The position numbers and the translations under genes were made by a program. From JAAEUE01 sp039180225 (GTDB taxonomy: Bacteria > Pseudomonadota > Alphaproteobacteria > Rhizobiales > CAJQND01): a DNA stretch of 23,881 nucleotides. The notes under the pieces were generated by a model that ran no database searches, was not told the origin of the DNA, and was given only the letters and a program-made list of their open reading frames with translations. This document shows positions 12,990 through 22,300 of this stretch, in pieces. The stretch lies in assembly GCA_039180225.1 (NCBI GenBank), contig JBCDDQ010000031.1:1-23881 (forward strand), written 5' to 3'. How positions within the stretch are numbered: the stretch's first letter is position 1; each line of letters opens with the position of its first letter.

Positions 12990-15704
12990 ATGGTTGGTTT
13001 TGGCGCTCTCGCGAAAAAGATCTTCGGTTCGTCCAACGACCGAAAACTGAAAACCTATCGAGACAAGGTTGAGCAGATCAACGCGCTGGAGAGCGAGATT
13101 GAGGCCTTAAGCGATGCTGAAGTGAAGGCGCGCACAGACGCCTTCCGCCAGCAGGTGGCCGATGGTGTCAGCTTGGACGAATTGCTGGTACCGGCCTTTG
13201 CGACCGTGCGGGAGGCGGCCAAGCGCACTCTGGGCCAGCGCCATTTCGATGTTCAGCTTATCGGCGGCATGGTGCTGCATGACAGTTCCATTGCGGAAAT
13301 GAAAACCGGTGAGGGCAAAACCTTGGTGGCCACCCTGCCGGTTTATCTCAACGCGCTCACCGGCCGCGGTGTTCATGTGGTGACTGTGAACGACTACCTG
13401 GCCTCGCGCGATGCGCAATGGATGGGACAGGTCTATGAGTTTTTGGGGCTCACTTCCGGGTGCATCATTCATGGGCTGGAGGACGATGAGCGCCGCGCCC
13501 AATATGCGTGCGATGTAACCTACGGCACCAATAACGAGCTGGGTTTTGATTACCTGCGCGACAACATGAAATACGCGCTCGATGAGATGGTTCAGCGCGG
13601 TCACTATTTCTCGATCGTTGACGAGGTGGATTCCATCCTGGTGGACGAGGCCAGAACCCCACTGATCATTTCAGGGGCGGTTGAAGACAAGACCGATCTC
13701 TATCTGAGCGTCGATAAGCTGGTCCCTCAGATGAGTGAGGAAGACTACGAAATCGATGAGAAGGCCAAGACCGTCACGCTCACCGAGCAGGGCAACGAGC
13801 GGGCCGAAGAGCTGTTGCGCGAAGCTGGGCTTCTGCAAGGCGAATCCCTTTATGATGTTGAGAACGTGACCGCCGTGCATCACATCAACCAGGCATTGAA
13901 GGCTCATAAGCTGTTCCTGCGTGACCGGGACTATATCGTTAAGAACCGCCAGGTTGTGATCATTGACGAGTTCACAGGCCGGATGATGGAAGGCCGCCGC
14001 TATTCGGAAGGCCTGCACCAGGCGCTGGAAGCCAAAGAAGGCGCGGACATCCAAGCGGAAAACCAGACCTTGGCTCAGGTCACCTTTCAGAACTATTTCC
14101 GGCTTTACGAGAAGTTGGCCGGCATGACGGGTACGGCGGCCACCGAGGCTGAAGAATTCGCCGACATCTATAAGCTGGAAGTCCTTGAAATCCCCACAAA
14201 CGTGGAAGTTTCGCGCATTGACGATGATGATGAGGTCTACCGGACGGCCGATGAGAAGTTTGAGGCCATCATCGAGGAAGTGCGCGCCTGCCGCGAGCGC
14301 GGTCAGCCGGTGCTGGTGGGTACCACGTCTATTGAGAAGTCCGAACTTCTATCCGACAGGTTGAAAGACCTGAAGATCGAGCACAACGTTCTGAACGCCC
14401 GCTACCACGAGCAAGAGGCGCAGATTATTGCGCAGGCCGGCCAGGAAGGGGCGGTGACCATTGCCACGAACATGGCCGGCCGCGGAACCGACATTCAGCT
14501 CGGCGGTAACGCGGATATGCGCATTTCATTTGAACTGGGCGATGAGCCTGATCAGGCCAAGGTGGATGCCATCATGACTGAGGTCGCGGCGGCCCGTGAG
14601 AAGGTTTTGCAGGCCGGTGGGCTGTATGTGATCGGAACAGAGCGCCACGAAAGCCGACGGATAGACAACCAGCTGCGCGGCCGTTCTGGCCGTCAGGGCG
14701 ATCCCGGCCAGTCGCGCTTTTACCTCTCGCTGGATGATGATCTGATGCGGATCTTCGGTTCAGAGCGCATGGACGGCATGCTGCAGAAACTTGGTCTGGA
14801 AGACGGCGAGGCGATCACGCACCCCTGGATCAACAAGGCTTTGGAAAAAGCGCAGCAGAAGGTCGAGGCCCGCAACTTCGACATGCGTAAGAATGTTCTG
14901 AAGTACGATGATGTGATGAACGACCAGCGCAAGGTCATCTTTGAACAGCGCCTCGAGATCATGGGCCAGGAAGAGGTGGCCGAAGAGATCACCGATATGC
15001 GCCATGAGGTGATCGAAAGCGCGGTAAACGAACACATTCCGCCAAAAGCCTACGCAGAGGAATGGGACGCCAAGGGACTGCGTGAAAAGCTGCAAGAGCT
15101 CCTGGACATGGACTTGCCCACCGATGAATGGGCGGAAGAAGAAGGCATCGCAGACGAGGAGATCCGCGAGCGGGTGATTACGGCGGGTGATGAAGAGTAT
15201 GCAAAACGTCGCCAGGAGATTGCCGAATATGCGCCTCAGATCGAAAAGGCCGTTCTGCTCCAGACGCTGGACCATTTGTGGCGCGAGCACCTGATCACGC
15301 TTGAGCATCTGAGCAAGGTTGTGGGTTTGCGGGGCTATGGCCAGCGCGACCCGCTGAACGAATACAAGACCGAAGGCTTCACGCTGTTTGAGTCCATGCT
15401 GGTCCGCTTGCGCGAGATGACTACAGGTCAGCTCATGCGGGTTCAACTGGCAGACGGCAGCCCCGATGATTATCTCGATGAAGAACTGCCGGAAATGGCG
15501 GGGCATCATCTCGATCCGTTTACGGGCGAAGACGACATGGTGCAGGCTGGCTTGGCATTCGAAACCACATTGGATGCCAAACCTCGGGACATGTCCGAGA
15601 TTGATCCGAATGACCCGTCAACCTGGGGCAAAGTTGGCCGCAACCAGATGTGCCCCTGCGGTTCAGGCAAGAAATACAAGCATTGTCATGGTGCCTTGAA
15701 CTAA
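12990..15704 (+). CDS. secA: Preprotein translocase ATPase SecA
   Basis: SecA drives unfolded preproteins through the SecYEG channel by ATP hydrolysis. This copy has 904 residues, normal length. Walker A is MKTGEGKT at 104-111; Walker B / DEAD-like is VDEVDSILVDEARTP near 208-222. The second nucleotide domain shows NMAGRGTDIQLGGNADMR and RIDNQLRGRSGRQGDPGQSRFYLS. The C-terminal zinc motif is C888, C890, C899, H900, which binds SecB and ribosomes. The start at ATG 12990 (MVGFGALAKKIFG) is the typical SecA N-terminus, with AGAGGA about 10 bases before it. A palindrome follows its stop. Confidence 0.98.
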   Translation: MVGFGALAKKIFGSSNDRKLKTYRDKVEQINALESEIEALSDAEVKARTDAFRQQVADGVSLDELLVPAFATVREAAKRTLGQRHFDVQLIGGMVLHDSSIAEMKTGEGKTLVATLPVYLNALTGRGVHVVTVNDYLASRDAQWMGQVYEFLGLTSGCIIHGLEDDERRAQYACDVTYGTNNELGFDYLRDNMKYALDEMVQRGHYFSIVDEVDSILVDEARTPLIISGAVEDKTDLYLSVDKLVPQMSEEDYEIDEKAKTVTLTEQGNERAEELLREAGLLQGESLYDVENVTAVHHINQALKAHKLFLRDRDYIVKNRQVVIIDEFTGRMMEGRRYSEGLHQALEAKEGADIQAENQTLAQVTFQNYFRLYEKLAGMTGTAATEAEEFADIYKLEVLEIPTNVEVSRIDDDDEVYRTADEKFEAIIEEVRACRERGQPVLVGTTSIEKSELLSDRLKDLKIEHNVLNARYHEQEAQIIAQAGQEGAVTIATNMAGRGTDIQLGGNADMRISFELGDEPDQAKVDAIMTEVAAAREKVLQAGGLYVIGTERHESRRIDNQLRGRSGRQGDPGQSRFYLSLDDDLMRIFGSERMDGMLQKLGLEDGEAITHPWINKALEKAQQKVEARNFDMRKNVLKYDDVMNDQRKVIFEQRLEIMGQEEVAEEITDMRHEVIESAVNEHIPPKAYAEEWDAKGLREKLQELLDMDLPTDEWAEEEGIADEEIRERVITAGDEEYAKRRQEIAEYAPQIEKAVLLQTLDHLWREHLITLEHLSKVVGLRGYGQRDPLNEYKTEGFTLFESMLVRLREMTTGQLMRVQLADGSPDDYLDEELPEMAGHHLDPFTGEDDMVQAGLAFETTLDAKPRDMSEIDPNDPSTWGKVGRNQMCPCGSGKKYKHCHGALN

Positions 15705-15722
15705 GGTGCCATGGTATTTGAG

Positions 15723-15741
15723 CACTTCTCACTGAGAAGTG
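15723..15741. other. Perfect hairpin after secA
   Basis: CACTTCTC (15723-15730) and GAGAAGTG (15734-15741) form an 8-bp stem with a 3-base loop. Outside it, GGTGCC...GGTATT on the left and AATAC...GGTACC on the right form an imperfect extension. No T run follows, so it is not a standard terminator. It lies 40 bases before the next gene and may be an mRNA processing or stability element, or an operator for that gene. Confidence 0.5.
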
Positions 15742-15780
15742 TATTGAATACGGTACCTGAATTAGTTGATAGAGGCTCTC

Positions 15781-16248
15781 ATGTTAGAATGTTCGTTTAA
15801 GGGCGTATCGGTACTTGGCGGCGCAGCAGCTTTGTTGCTTGCCTCATTGCCGGTTGAAGCGGCCGACAAAGGCAATCTCACGATCACCATCAAAAAGATC
15901 AAGAATTCAAACGGGCGCATTTTGGTTTGTCTGTTCAGCAGGCCGAACAAGTTTCCCGAATGCACGGGAGATGGAGCCGGTGTGAAAACTCTGAATGCCA
16001 AGGCGAAGAAAGGTTCTGTGTCCATCAGCGTGAAGCAGATGCCCGTCGGCACGTATGCCATTTCGGCAGCCCATGACCAGAACAATGACGGGAAGATCGA
16101 TAAACACTTGTTGTTCGGTTACCCCACCGAAGGAGCCGGCATGTCCAATTATCCCAAGCCGCTCTTCGGACCGCCCAAATATGACACAGCAAAGTTTCAG
16201 CTCACCAAGGGAACGAAAAAAGTAGACGTGGTTATGCACTACCCGTGA
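15781..16248 (+). CDS. Exported DUF2141 family protein
   Basis: A 155-residue secreted protein of the DUF2141 family, of unknown function. A signal peptide covers about residues 1-29 (ALLLASLPVEA, cleavage near AADKG). The mature part has the family layout: a beta-rich domain with LTITIKKIKNSNGRILVCLFS, then VKQMPVGTYAISAAHDQNNDGKIDKHLLFGYPTEG and the end VDVVMHYP. DQNNDGKID resembles a calcium-binding loop (Asp and Asn at alternating positions). I start it at ATG 15781 because AGAGG lies 7-8 bases before it; the frame could reach TTG 15766. It precedes SCO1 by 46 bases on the same strand and probably shares its transcript. Confidence 0.85.
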   Translation: MLECSFKGVSVLGGAAALLLASLPVEAADKGNLTITIKKIKNSNGRILVCLFSRPNKFPECTGDGAGVKTLNAKAKKGSVSISVKQMPVGTYAISAAHDQNNDGKIDKHLLFGYPTEGAGMSNYPKPLFGPPKYDTAKFQLTKGTKKVDVVMHYP

Positions 16249-16294
16249 GGCTGAAGCATTTAATGGTTCAACAGCGAGGCAGAGACAAGCAATC

Positions 16295-16903
16295 ATGAGC
16301 AAAGTTGTTCTGGGTTTAGCGATGGCGATTGCGCTTATGGCGTTTGGCACCACAGCCTGGATTCTGACCGAACGTCTCACAGAGCCCAAGACCGTTTCCG
16401 GCGAGGGCACCGTTATCGCGCCCAAAGGCATTGGCGGCCCGTTCAAGCTCACGTCCGATGGCGGCAAACAGGTCACAGAGGCCGCCTTTGCCGGGAAGCA
16501 TGCCCTGGTCTATTTTGGCTACAGCTTTTGTCCCGATGTTTGCCCAACCGGCCTTCAAACCATAGCGGCGGGCATAGACAAGCTTGGTGAGGATGCCAAA
16601 AAGGTGGTGCCGGTGTTTATCTCCGTGGATCCGGACCGCGATACGCCTGATCAGTTGGCCCAATATGTTGACCTGTTTCATCCCAACATGGTGGGCCTCA
16701 CCGGCAGTGCTGATGAGATCAAACAGGTGGCCAAGAAATTCCGCGTCTACTACGCCCTTCACAAGGATAAGGATCCGGACAACTACCCGGTGGACCACTC
16801 GTCGTTCACGTATCTGATGGGCCCGGACTGGAAGATTGTGGCTGTTTTCCGCCACGACGCGACGCCGGACAATATTGCAAACGCCCTCAAACAAGTTCTG
16901 TGA
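16295..16903 (+). CDS. SCO1/SenC copper chaperone
   Basis: A 202-residue thioredoxin-fold protein anchored by one N-terminal helix (about 5-25) with its main domain in the periplasm. SCO proteins deliver copper to, or reduce, the CuA site of cytochrome c oxidase. The copper ligands are all present: C79 and C83 in SFCPDVCPTG and H168 in VDHSSFTYL. Other family marks are VFISVDPDRDTPDQLAQYV and FRHDATPDNIANAL. It follows the DUF2141 gene. The promoter and operator of the next gene lie directly after its stop. Confidence 0.95.
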   Translation: MSKVVLGLAMAIALMAFGTTAWILTERLTEPKTVSGEGTVIAPKGIGGPFKLTSDGGKQVTEAAFAGKHALVYFGYSFCPDVCPTGLQTIAAGIDKLGEDAKKVVPVFISVDPDRDTPDQLAQYVDLFHPNMVGLTGSADEIKQVAKKFRVYYALHKDKDPDNYPVDHSSFTYLMGPDWKIVAVFRHDATPDNIANALKQVL

Positions 16904-16916
16904 GACACTCCGGGCC

Positions 16917-16952
16917 TTGAACACCCTTGCGCCGGATCATATAGTTGTATTA
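16917..16952 (+). promoter_or_regulatory. Promoter of the MarR-GNAT gene, leaderless
   Basis: TTGAAC (16917-16922) and TATAGT (16940-16945) are separated by exactly 17 bp; the -10 matches the consensus at five of six positions. Transcription would start six or seven bases later, on or next to the A of the ATG at 16952. There is no Shine-Dalgarno before that ATG. Both facts point to a leaderless mRNA. Confidence 0.6.
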
Positions 16953-16972
16953 TGCAACTATATGATCCGGCG
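16930..16972. promoter_or_regulatory. 18-bp-arm perfect palindrome over the MarR-GNAT start codon
   Basis: The left arm CGCCGGATCATATAGTTG (16930-16947) is perfectly complementary to the right arm (16955-16972), with a 7-base centre. The centre holds the ATG of the gene (16952-16954), and the right arm encodes residues 2-7 (QLYDPA). The palindrome covers the -10 hexamer and the expected start of transcription. The inner TAGTTG-N7-CAACTA is the size and type of site that MarR dimers bind. Autorepression is therefore the likely function (inference). Confidence 0.75.
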
Positions 16973-17926
16973 TTTAACTCTGTTGTCGGGCGTGTGCGCT
17001 CTGGATCGCGCCTTATCGTCCGCGAACTGGGCTTTATGGGGCAAACCCTTGCCGAAACTGACCTTCACGCCTCCGCCGTCCATGCCATTATCGAGATTGG
17101 CGCAGACAAACAGCTCACCGCAAAGCACCTTGCCGACATTCTGCTTTTGCAGAAATCCACCATCAGCCGCTTGCTGAAGGGTTTGAAGGCCCGCGGTTTG
17201 ATCGATGAGGTCCGCTCTGAATCCGATGGTAGGGTAAAGCGCTTGCGATTGACCGCCAAGGGTTCGCAGACCCTGGAGGCGATCGCCGCCCATGCAACGC
17301 TGCGGGTGTCTGAAGCACTAGCGTGTCTGGACACCAGTCAGCGGGATGGTGTGGCGGGCGCACTGGAGGCCTATGCCAACGCCTTGCGCCTCTGCCGGTC
17401 CGGTGAAGGGCCTTCTGCGCGCAAGTCCGATATCCGTCTAGAAGCTGGATATGCCCCCGGCCTGGTCGGCGAAATTGTGCGTCTGCACGGCACATATTAT
17501 GCCCGCGAAACCGGCTTTGATGTGGCCTTCGAAGCCAGGGTGGCGGAGGGCTTGGCGGAGTTCGCGCCGCGCCTGGGCACGGGCGTCAATCAGATCTGGC
17601 ATGCCCGGCGCGAAGGGGTCTTTATGGGGTCGGTGGCCATTGATGGAGAGGATCTGGGTGGATCGGTCGCTCACCTCAGATGGTTCATTGTGGCAGACGC
17701 CGTGCGCGGAACCGGCACGGGCCGGGTCATGCTGGCCGAGGCGCTGGCCTTCTGCGACCGGCAGGCGTTCAAGGAAACGCATCTATGGACATTCAAGGGG
17801 CTGGATGCGGCACGCCATCTTTACGAGGCCAGCGGCTTTGCATTGGTGGAGGAATACTGGGGCGATCAGTGGGGCAAGAAAGTGCGCGAGCAGCGCTTCG
17901 TGCGTCCCTTAGGCGGGGGGCAGTGA
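16952..17926 (+). CDS. MarR-GNAT fusion transcriptional regulator / acetyltransferase
   Basis: A 324-residue protein with an N-terminal MarR winged-helix domain (about 1-150) and a C-terminal GNAT acetyltransferase domain (about 160-310). The MarR part has LTAKHLADILLLQKSTISRLLKGLKARGLI as recognition helix-turn-helix, then the wing DGRVKRLRLTAKG. The GNAT part has the acetyl-CoA loop R252-G-T-G-T-G257 and the strand-helix end LYEASGFALVEE. Such fusions are known in proteobacteria and actinobacteria; the acetylated target is generally unknown. Its start lies within a palindrome overlapping its own promoter. It ends tail to tail with the MFS gene, overlapping by 18 bases. Confidence 0.92.
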   Translation: MQLYDPAFNSVVGRVRSGSRLIVRELGFMGQTLAETDLHASAVHAIIEIGADKQLTAKHLADILLLQKSTISRLLKGLKARGLIDEVRSESDGRVKRLRLTAKGSQTLEAIAAHATLRVSEALACLDTSQRDGVAGALEAYANALRLCRSGEGPSARKSDIRLEAGYAPGLVGEIVRLHGTYYARETGFDVAFEARVAEGLAEFAPRLGTGVNQIWHARREGVFMGSVAIDGEDLGGSVAHLRWFIVADAVRGTGTGRVMLAEALAFCDRQAFKETHLWTFKGLDAARHLYEASGFALVEEYWGDQWGKKVREQRFVRPLGGGQ

Positions 17927-19084
17927 ACGCAGGCGCATCATGGCCACAATGCCAAACGCAGGCCCCAGCGCCATGAGCGCCAGCACCGCAGGCCAGCCCA
18001 GGGCCGAGGCCAAAACCGGCGTCACCTGCACCGTTACGAACGTGAGCGCAAATCCGAGCGCGGTTTGAAAGGTCATGAGGCTGCCCGCCTGCTCAGGTGG
18101 TGACGCATCGGCCACAAGGGCCGAAAACTGAGCGGAATCGGGCACCACACCTGCCCCCCAGATCAACACGATCACGAATGTCAGCCAGGCCGGTCCCCCG
18201 AAAGTTGCTGCAGTGGCCAGCGCCGCAAGGCCACTCACCACCATGGCTGCAATTGCAATATCAGCTTTGCCGATGCGGTCCGCCACCAACCCGGCGGCTG
18301 CGCACGCAATTCCGCCTGCGCTGATGGCCGCGAAGGCGGTGACCTTTGAGAGCCAATCAGCGTCTTGCGGCGCCAGGGTGGCACTGTAAGACGCCGCACT
18401 CGCCACCGCGATCCAGGCCCACATGGCATAAAGCTCCCACATGTGCCCGAAATAACCCGCATAGGCCAGCCGGATGCGCCTGTTGGTCCAAGCCTGGCTG
18501 ATCACCCTGGGATCAAACTTCGGTGCAATGCCATGGAAAGGCCCAAGACCGGTCCCTAGGCACAGCAGGCCGCCAAAACCTGCCGCCAAGGATGCCCCGG
18601 CCACGGTGAGGCGCCAATCCGTTCCGCCCAACAGGGCAAACAAATGGGGCACCGCAGAGCCCAGTGTCAGGGCGGCCACCAACATGCCCACCAGAAAGCC
18701 GCGATCGGCCTGCCCCCAACCCACGGCTATCTTCATGCCGACCGGATAGATGCCTGCCATCAGCGCGCCGGTGACAAAGCGTGCGCCAACGGCAATAGCG
18801 CTCCCCGGCTCGGTGATCAGCAGCAAAGCGTTCACAAGCCCAGCGCCCACAGCTGATGCAGCAAACACTTTGCGCGGATCAAACCGGTCGGCCAGGCCGC
18901 ATATGGCCGACACCAGCGCCCCCACCACAAAGCCGGCCTGAACGCTGCTGGACAAAGCCGCCTGGCGGAAAGGCGAGAGCCCGGCCTCCCGGACCATGTC
19001 AGGCAGAATGGCAGCGGACACAAACCACAATGAGAGGGCGGCCACTTCAGCAATCAGCAGAAGGGCAATGGAGCGAACCTTCAT
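17909..19084 (-). CDS. MFS transporter
   Basis: A 391-residue major facilitator with about 12 hydrophobic helices. MFS marks are the loop between helices 2 and 3 (GLADRFDPRKVFAAS, a degenerate GxxxDRxGRK motif) and a similar loop in the second half (GLVADRIGKADIAIAA). A rather long central loop (GPFHGIAPKFDPRVISQAWTNRRIRL) splits the halves. The substrate is not recognisable. Start: ATG 19084 gives MKVRSIALLLIAEVAALSLWF, directly a first helix, with a 28-base gap after the preceding small gene. The frame could begin at TTG 19135, which would overlap that gene. It lies convergent to the MarR-GNAT regulator, so control by that regulator is not implied by position alone. Confidence 0.9.
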   Translation of the reverse strand: MKVRSIALLLIAEVAALSLWFVSAAILPDMVREAGLSPFRQAALSSSVQAGFVVGALVSAICGLADRFDPRKVFAASAVGAGLVNALLLITEPGSAIAVGARFVTGALMAGIYPVGMKIAVGWGQADRGFLVGMLVAALTLGSAVPHLFALLGGTDWRLTVAGASLAAGFGGLLCLGTGLGPFHGIAPKFDPRVISQAWTNRRIRLAYAGYFGHMWELYAMWAWIAVASAASYSATLAPQDADWLSKVTAFAAISAGGIACAAAGLVADRIGKADIAIAAMVVSGLAALATAATFGGPAWLTFVIVLIWGAGVVPDSAQFSALVADASPPEQAGSLMTFQTALGFALTFVTVQVTPVLASALGWPAVLALMALGPAFGIVAMMRLRSLPPA

Positions 19085-19112
19085 GGCGAGCGGGAAACAG
19101 AAAAAACGTGCC

Positions 19113-19310
19113 TCAAAGCGAACGGCACCAGGCAACCATGGTTACCACCGCCTCATGAAGCCCGCCAAAGGCCTGGGCGACAAGCGAGTTGAAAGAAGGC
19201 GATAGGAAGAACCCAGCGGCAAACAGAGCAAAGAAGCCTGTGATGAAAACAAGCGGCAGTCGCTGCAGATTTTGCAGCTCGTCATCCCTCTGCGACTTGG
19301 TTGTGCTCAT
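19113..19310 (-). CDS. Small single-helix membrane protein, unknown
   Basis: A predicted 65-residue protein with a charged N-terminus (MSTTKSQRDDELQNLQRL), one membrane helix (about 19-38, PLVFITGFFALFAAGFFLSP) and a short amphipathic tail with a single cysteine. No family is recognised. The start ATG 19310 has a modest GAGA upstream. It lies 28 bases before the MFS gene on the same strand, so the two may be cotranscribed. Composition and topology look real, but the short length leaves doubt. Confidence 0.5.
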   Translation of the reverse strand: MSTTKSQRDDELQNLQRLPLVFITGFFALFAAGFFLSPSFNSLVAQAFGGLHEAVVTMVAWCRSL

Positions 19311-19383
19311 CCCGGTCTCTCATGCTGTGGCGGAGCGGAGTATAAGTGACCTTGCGGCGAAGCTCAATTCTCAACCGCGCACG

Positions 19384-22300
19384 CTAAACATCAAAGAACT
19401 CATCTGCGCCCAGAGAGCTATATTGAAAGTACCCGTTATTGGTCAGTGTCTCGCCTCTGCCGAAACCCGGCTGGGTGCCGTCTTCCGGTAACCAGGTGCC
19501 GGTGGAAAAGACATTCGCGTTCTCCGTCTCAAACACCAACGTATCGATGCTGATCTTGTCTACGGTCAGATTGTAGTCGATGCCGTTTGCCGGGTCGTAG
19601 ACATCATTGACGAATGCCACCCGCACCTGATCGGCCGTGATGATCTCATCGCTTTGGAAGACGAAGGTGTCGCCCAGCACTGGAACATCTTCAAAGCGCG
19701 CCTTGAGGGCACCGTCAATGAACAGCTCCATGATCTCGGCGCCCTCCGCGCCGGCGGCAAAGATCTCGATCAAGGAGCCATCGGGCGGCGGGGCTTCCTG
19801 GTATTGAAAGTACCCGTTGCTGGTGAGCAGATCGCCCCTGCCGAAACCGGGTTGTGTGCCGTCTGCTGGAAGCCAGGTGCCGGTGGAAAAGACACCCGGA
19901 TCATCGGTTTGGAAGACCCGGTCGTCGATTGTGATGCGCTCGACGGTGAGATTGTAATCGATACCGTTGGCCGGATCGTAAAGATCATTGGTGAACTGAA
20001 CCCGCACCTGATCGGCAAGAACGCTCGTCTCTGCCCGATAAGAGTAGGTTGTCAGCGCCTCCGCCACATTCTCGAAGCCGGCCACCACGACACCATCGAT
20101 CAGCAGCTCCATGTTTTCAAAGCCGGTGGCGCCTGCCGCATCGATTGTGATGATGGAGCCCGGCCCAGGTGCTTGGCCGTAGGCGAAAAAGCCGTTGGTG
20201 TGCAGCACATCGCCCCGGCCAAATCCCGGAACCACACCGTCCAGGGGCTGCCAGGAGCCGGTTGAGAACACACTCGGATCGTCGGTCAGATAGGTCGAGC
20301 CGTCTATGGTGACGCTCTCAATGGTCACGTTGCGGTCTACGCCGGTGTCCGGGTCATAAAGATCGTTGGTGAATGCCACTTTCACACGCTCTGGCGTGAG
20401 GCCCGCCGCATCGGATTGATGGCTCAGGGTTTCCCCCGCGGCGGCGATATTTTCGAACGTGGCAACGACCTCATCATCGATCAGAAGGGCGATGCTTTCT
20501 TCGCCGGACTGTCCTGATGCAATTATCTGAATGGTACTCTCCAGACCCGTGCCCGGCGCCGACACGGTCACGGTATAGGTCGCCACCGCCTCGCGTCCGT
20601 CTGGATCACGCACCACATATTCAACGGACGTGGATGTGCTCGTCCCAGGCGCAAGCGCCTCAAAGTCACCGTTTGGATCGAAACCGGCTGTGCCGTCCTC
20701 TGCGATGGTGAATTGCCCGCCGGCGCTGCCCGCCACCACCGCACCCACGTTGGCGGCAGAGCTCGAAACCGCCGAGACTACCAGGTCTGAGCTGGAGCCG
20801 TCCGGATCTATGTCGTTGTCCAGCACATTGATGGATGGCGCCGGGGTTGCTCGGTCCGTGGCCGCTATGTCGTCCGTCGCAATTGGCGCCAGTTCGTCCG
20901 CTGGCCCGCCTGTGATCAGCAGCCGGCCGATCTCACCGGCAACAATGTCCACGTAATACACATAGCCATCGGGACCCTGCTCGAAATGGACCGGGCCGAA
21001 CTCGCCTGGTCTGTTGTAGAGAAACGACACGTCCCGCCGATCATTGGTGTCGACCGTGAAGATCTCGCCCTGGGAGAAGTCGGCAAAGAAATAGTCGTTC
21101 TGGAACAGCGCCGGATACTTGTCGCCGGTGTAGATCACGGCGCCGCCGGTGATGCTTTGCAACTGATAGCCTGGGTCTGCACTGTTGTGCGAATAGCCGC
21201 GGTAGGGTGCGGTGATGATGATGTTGCCAGCCGCCACATCCGCATAGAAGGCTTGTGCTTCGGGAAACTGGCCGTAGCCAGGCGCCTCCACCAAGGTGCC
21301 ATTGTCGCCGCCCTCATAGAACGGCCAGCCAAAATTCGCACCTGGCCCGCTGGTGTTGATTTCCTCGTAGGAGTCCCATCCGGTCTCCGTGATGAAAAGG
21401 TTGCCATTTTCATCAAACGCCATGGAGAACGGATTGCGAAGCCCAAGCTGGTAAACCTTTGCGGCGTTGGACGCCAGACTATCGGCCTGATCGGCGAACG
21501 GGTTGTCCGCCAGGCCCAGCCCAGTGTCCGGATCCACCCTCAGGATTTTGCCTGAAAGACTGTTGATGTCCTGCACGCTGAGCGAGCGCGGGTCCGCAAA
21601 GTTAAAGGACGTGCCGTCACCGGTGGAAACATAAAGCGCGCCATCGGGCCCGAACGCTAAGGCCCCGCCGGCATGGGAGCGCGAATCCACCTTCAGGTAA
21701 TCGTCAATGTACTCGCCGGTTTCCGGATCAACACCGGATTCCGGCTGGTCAAAGTCAGTGGTGCTGTCTACGGCGCCGTTGCCACTGATATCTGTGAGCA
21801 GCTGTCCTGCTGCGCCCACAATAATCTGCGCGCTGTCATCCACCGCGGTCTGATAGTCATTTTCCGCATCGGCGGTGAACCGGACCACATGGGAGAAGCG
21901 GTTCCCGGCACCGTTCGGACCGTCATTGCCCGTTTTGCCCACCGTGTCCGGCGGGTCGACCACGTAAAAGGCATAGATATAGGGATCGGCCGGGAAATCG
22001 GGATGGACCACGATGTCCAGCAAACCACGGTCCGCGTCGTTCGCCACCTGCGCGGTGAGATCGATGAACTCCGAAACGACTTCGCCCGATGCCGTATCCA
22101 CGAGCTTGATCCGGCCGCTTTTCTCGGCCACGTAGGCCCACTGGCTGCCTTCGGGGGCGGCAGGGACATCGATGAACTGAATATCGATCGGGTCAGCCAG
22201 CCCCGATACGGCAACATCCTCAGCAACATCATAAACCGGTGTGAGCGGAGGTTCAGGGGGCTCTGTCACCGGGGTTTCGTCATCAAGAATGACCACCCGA

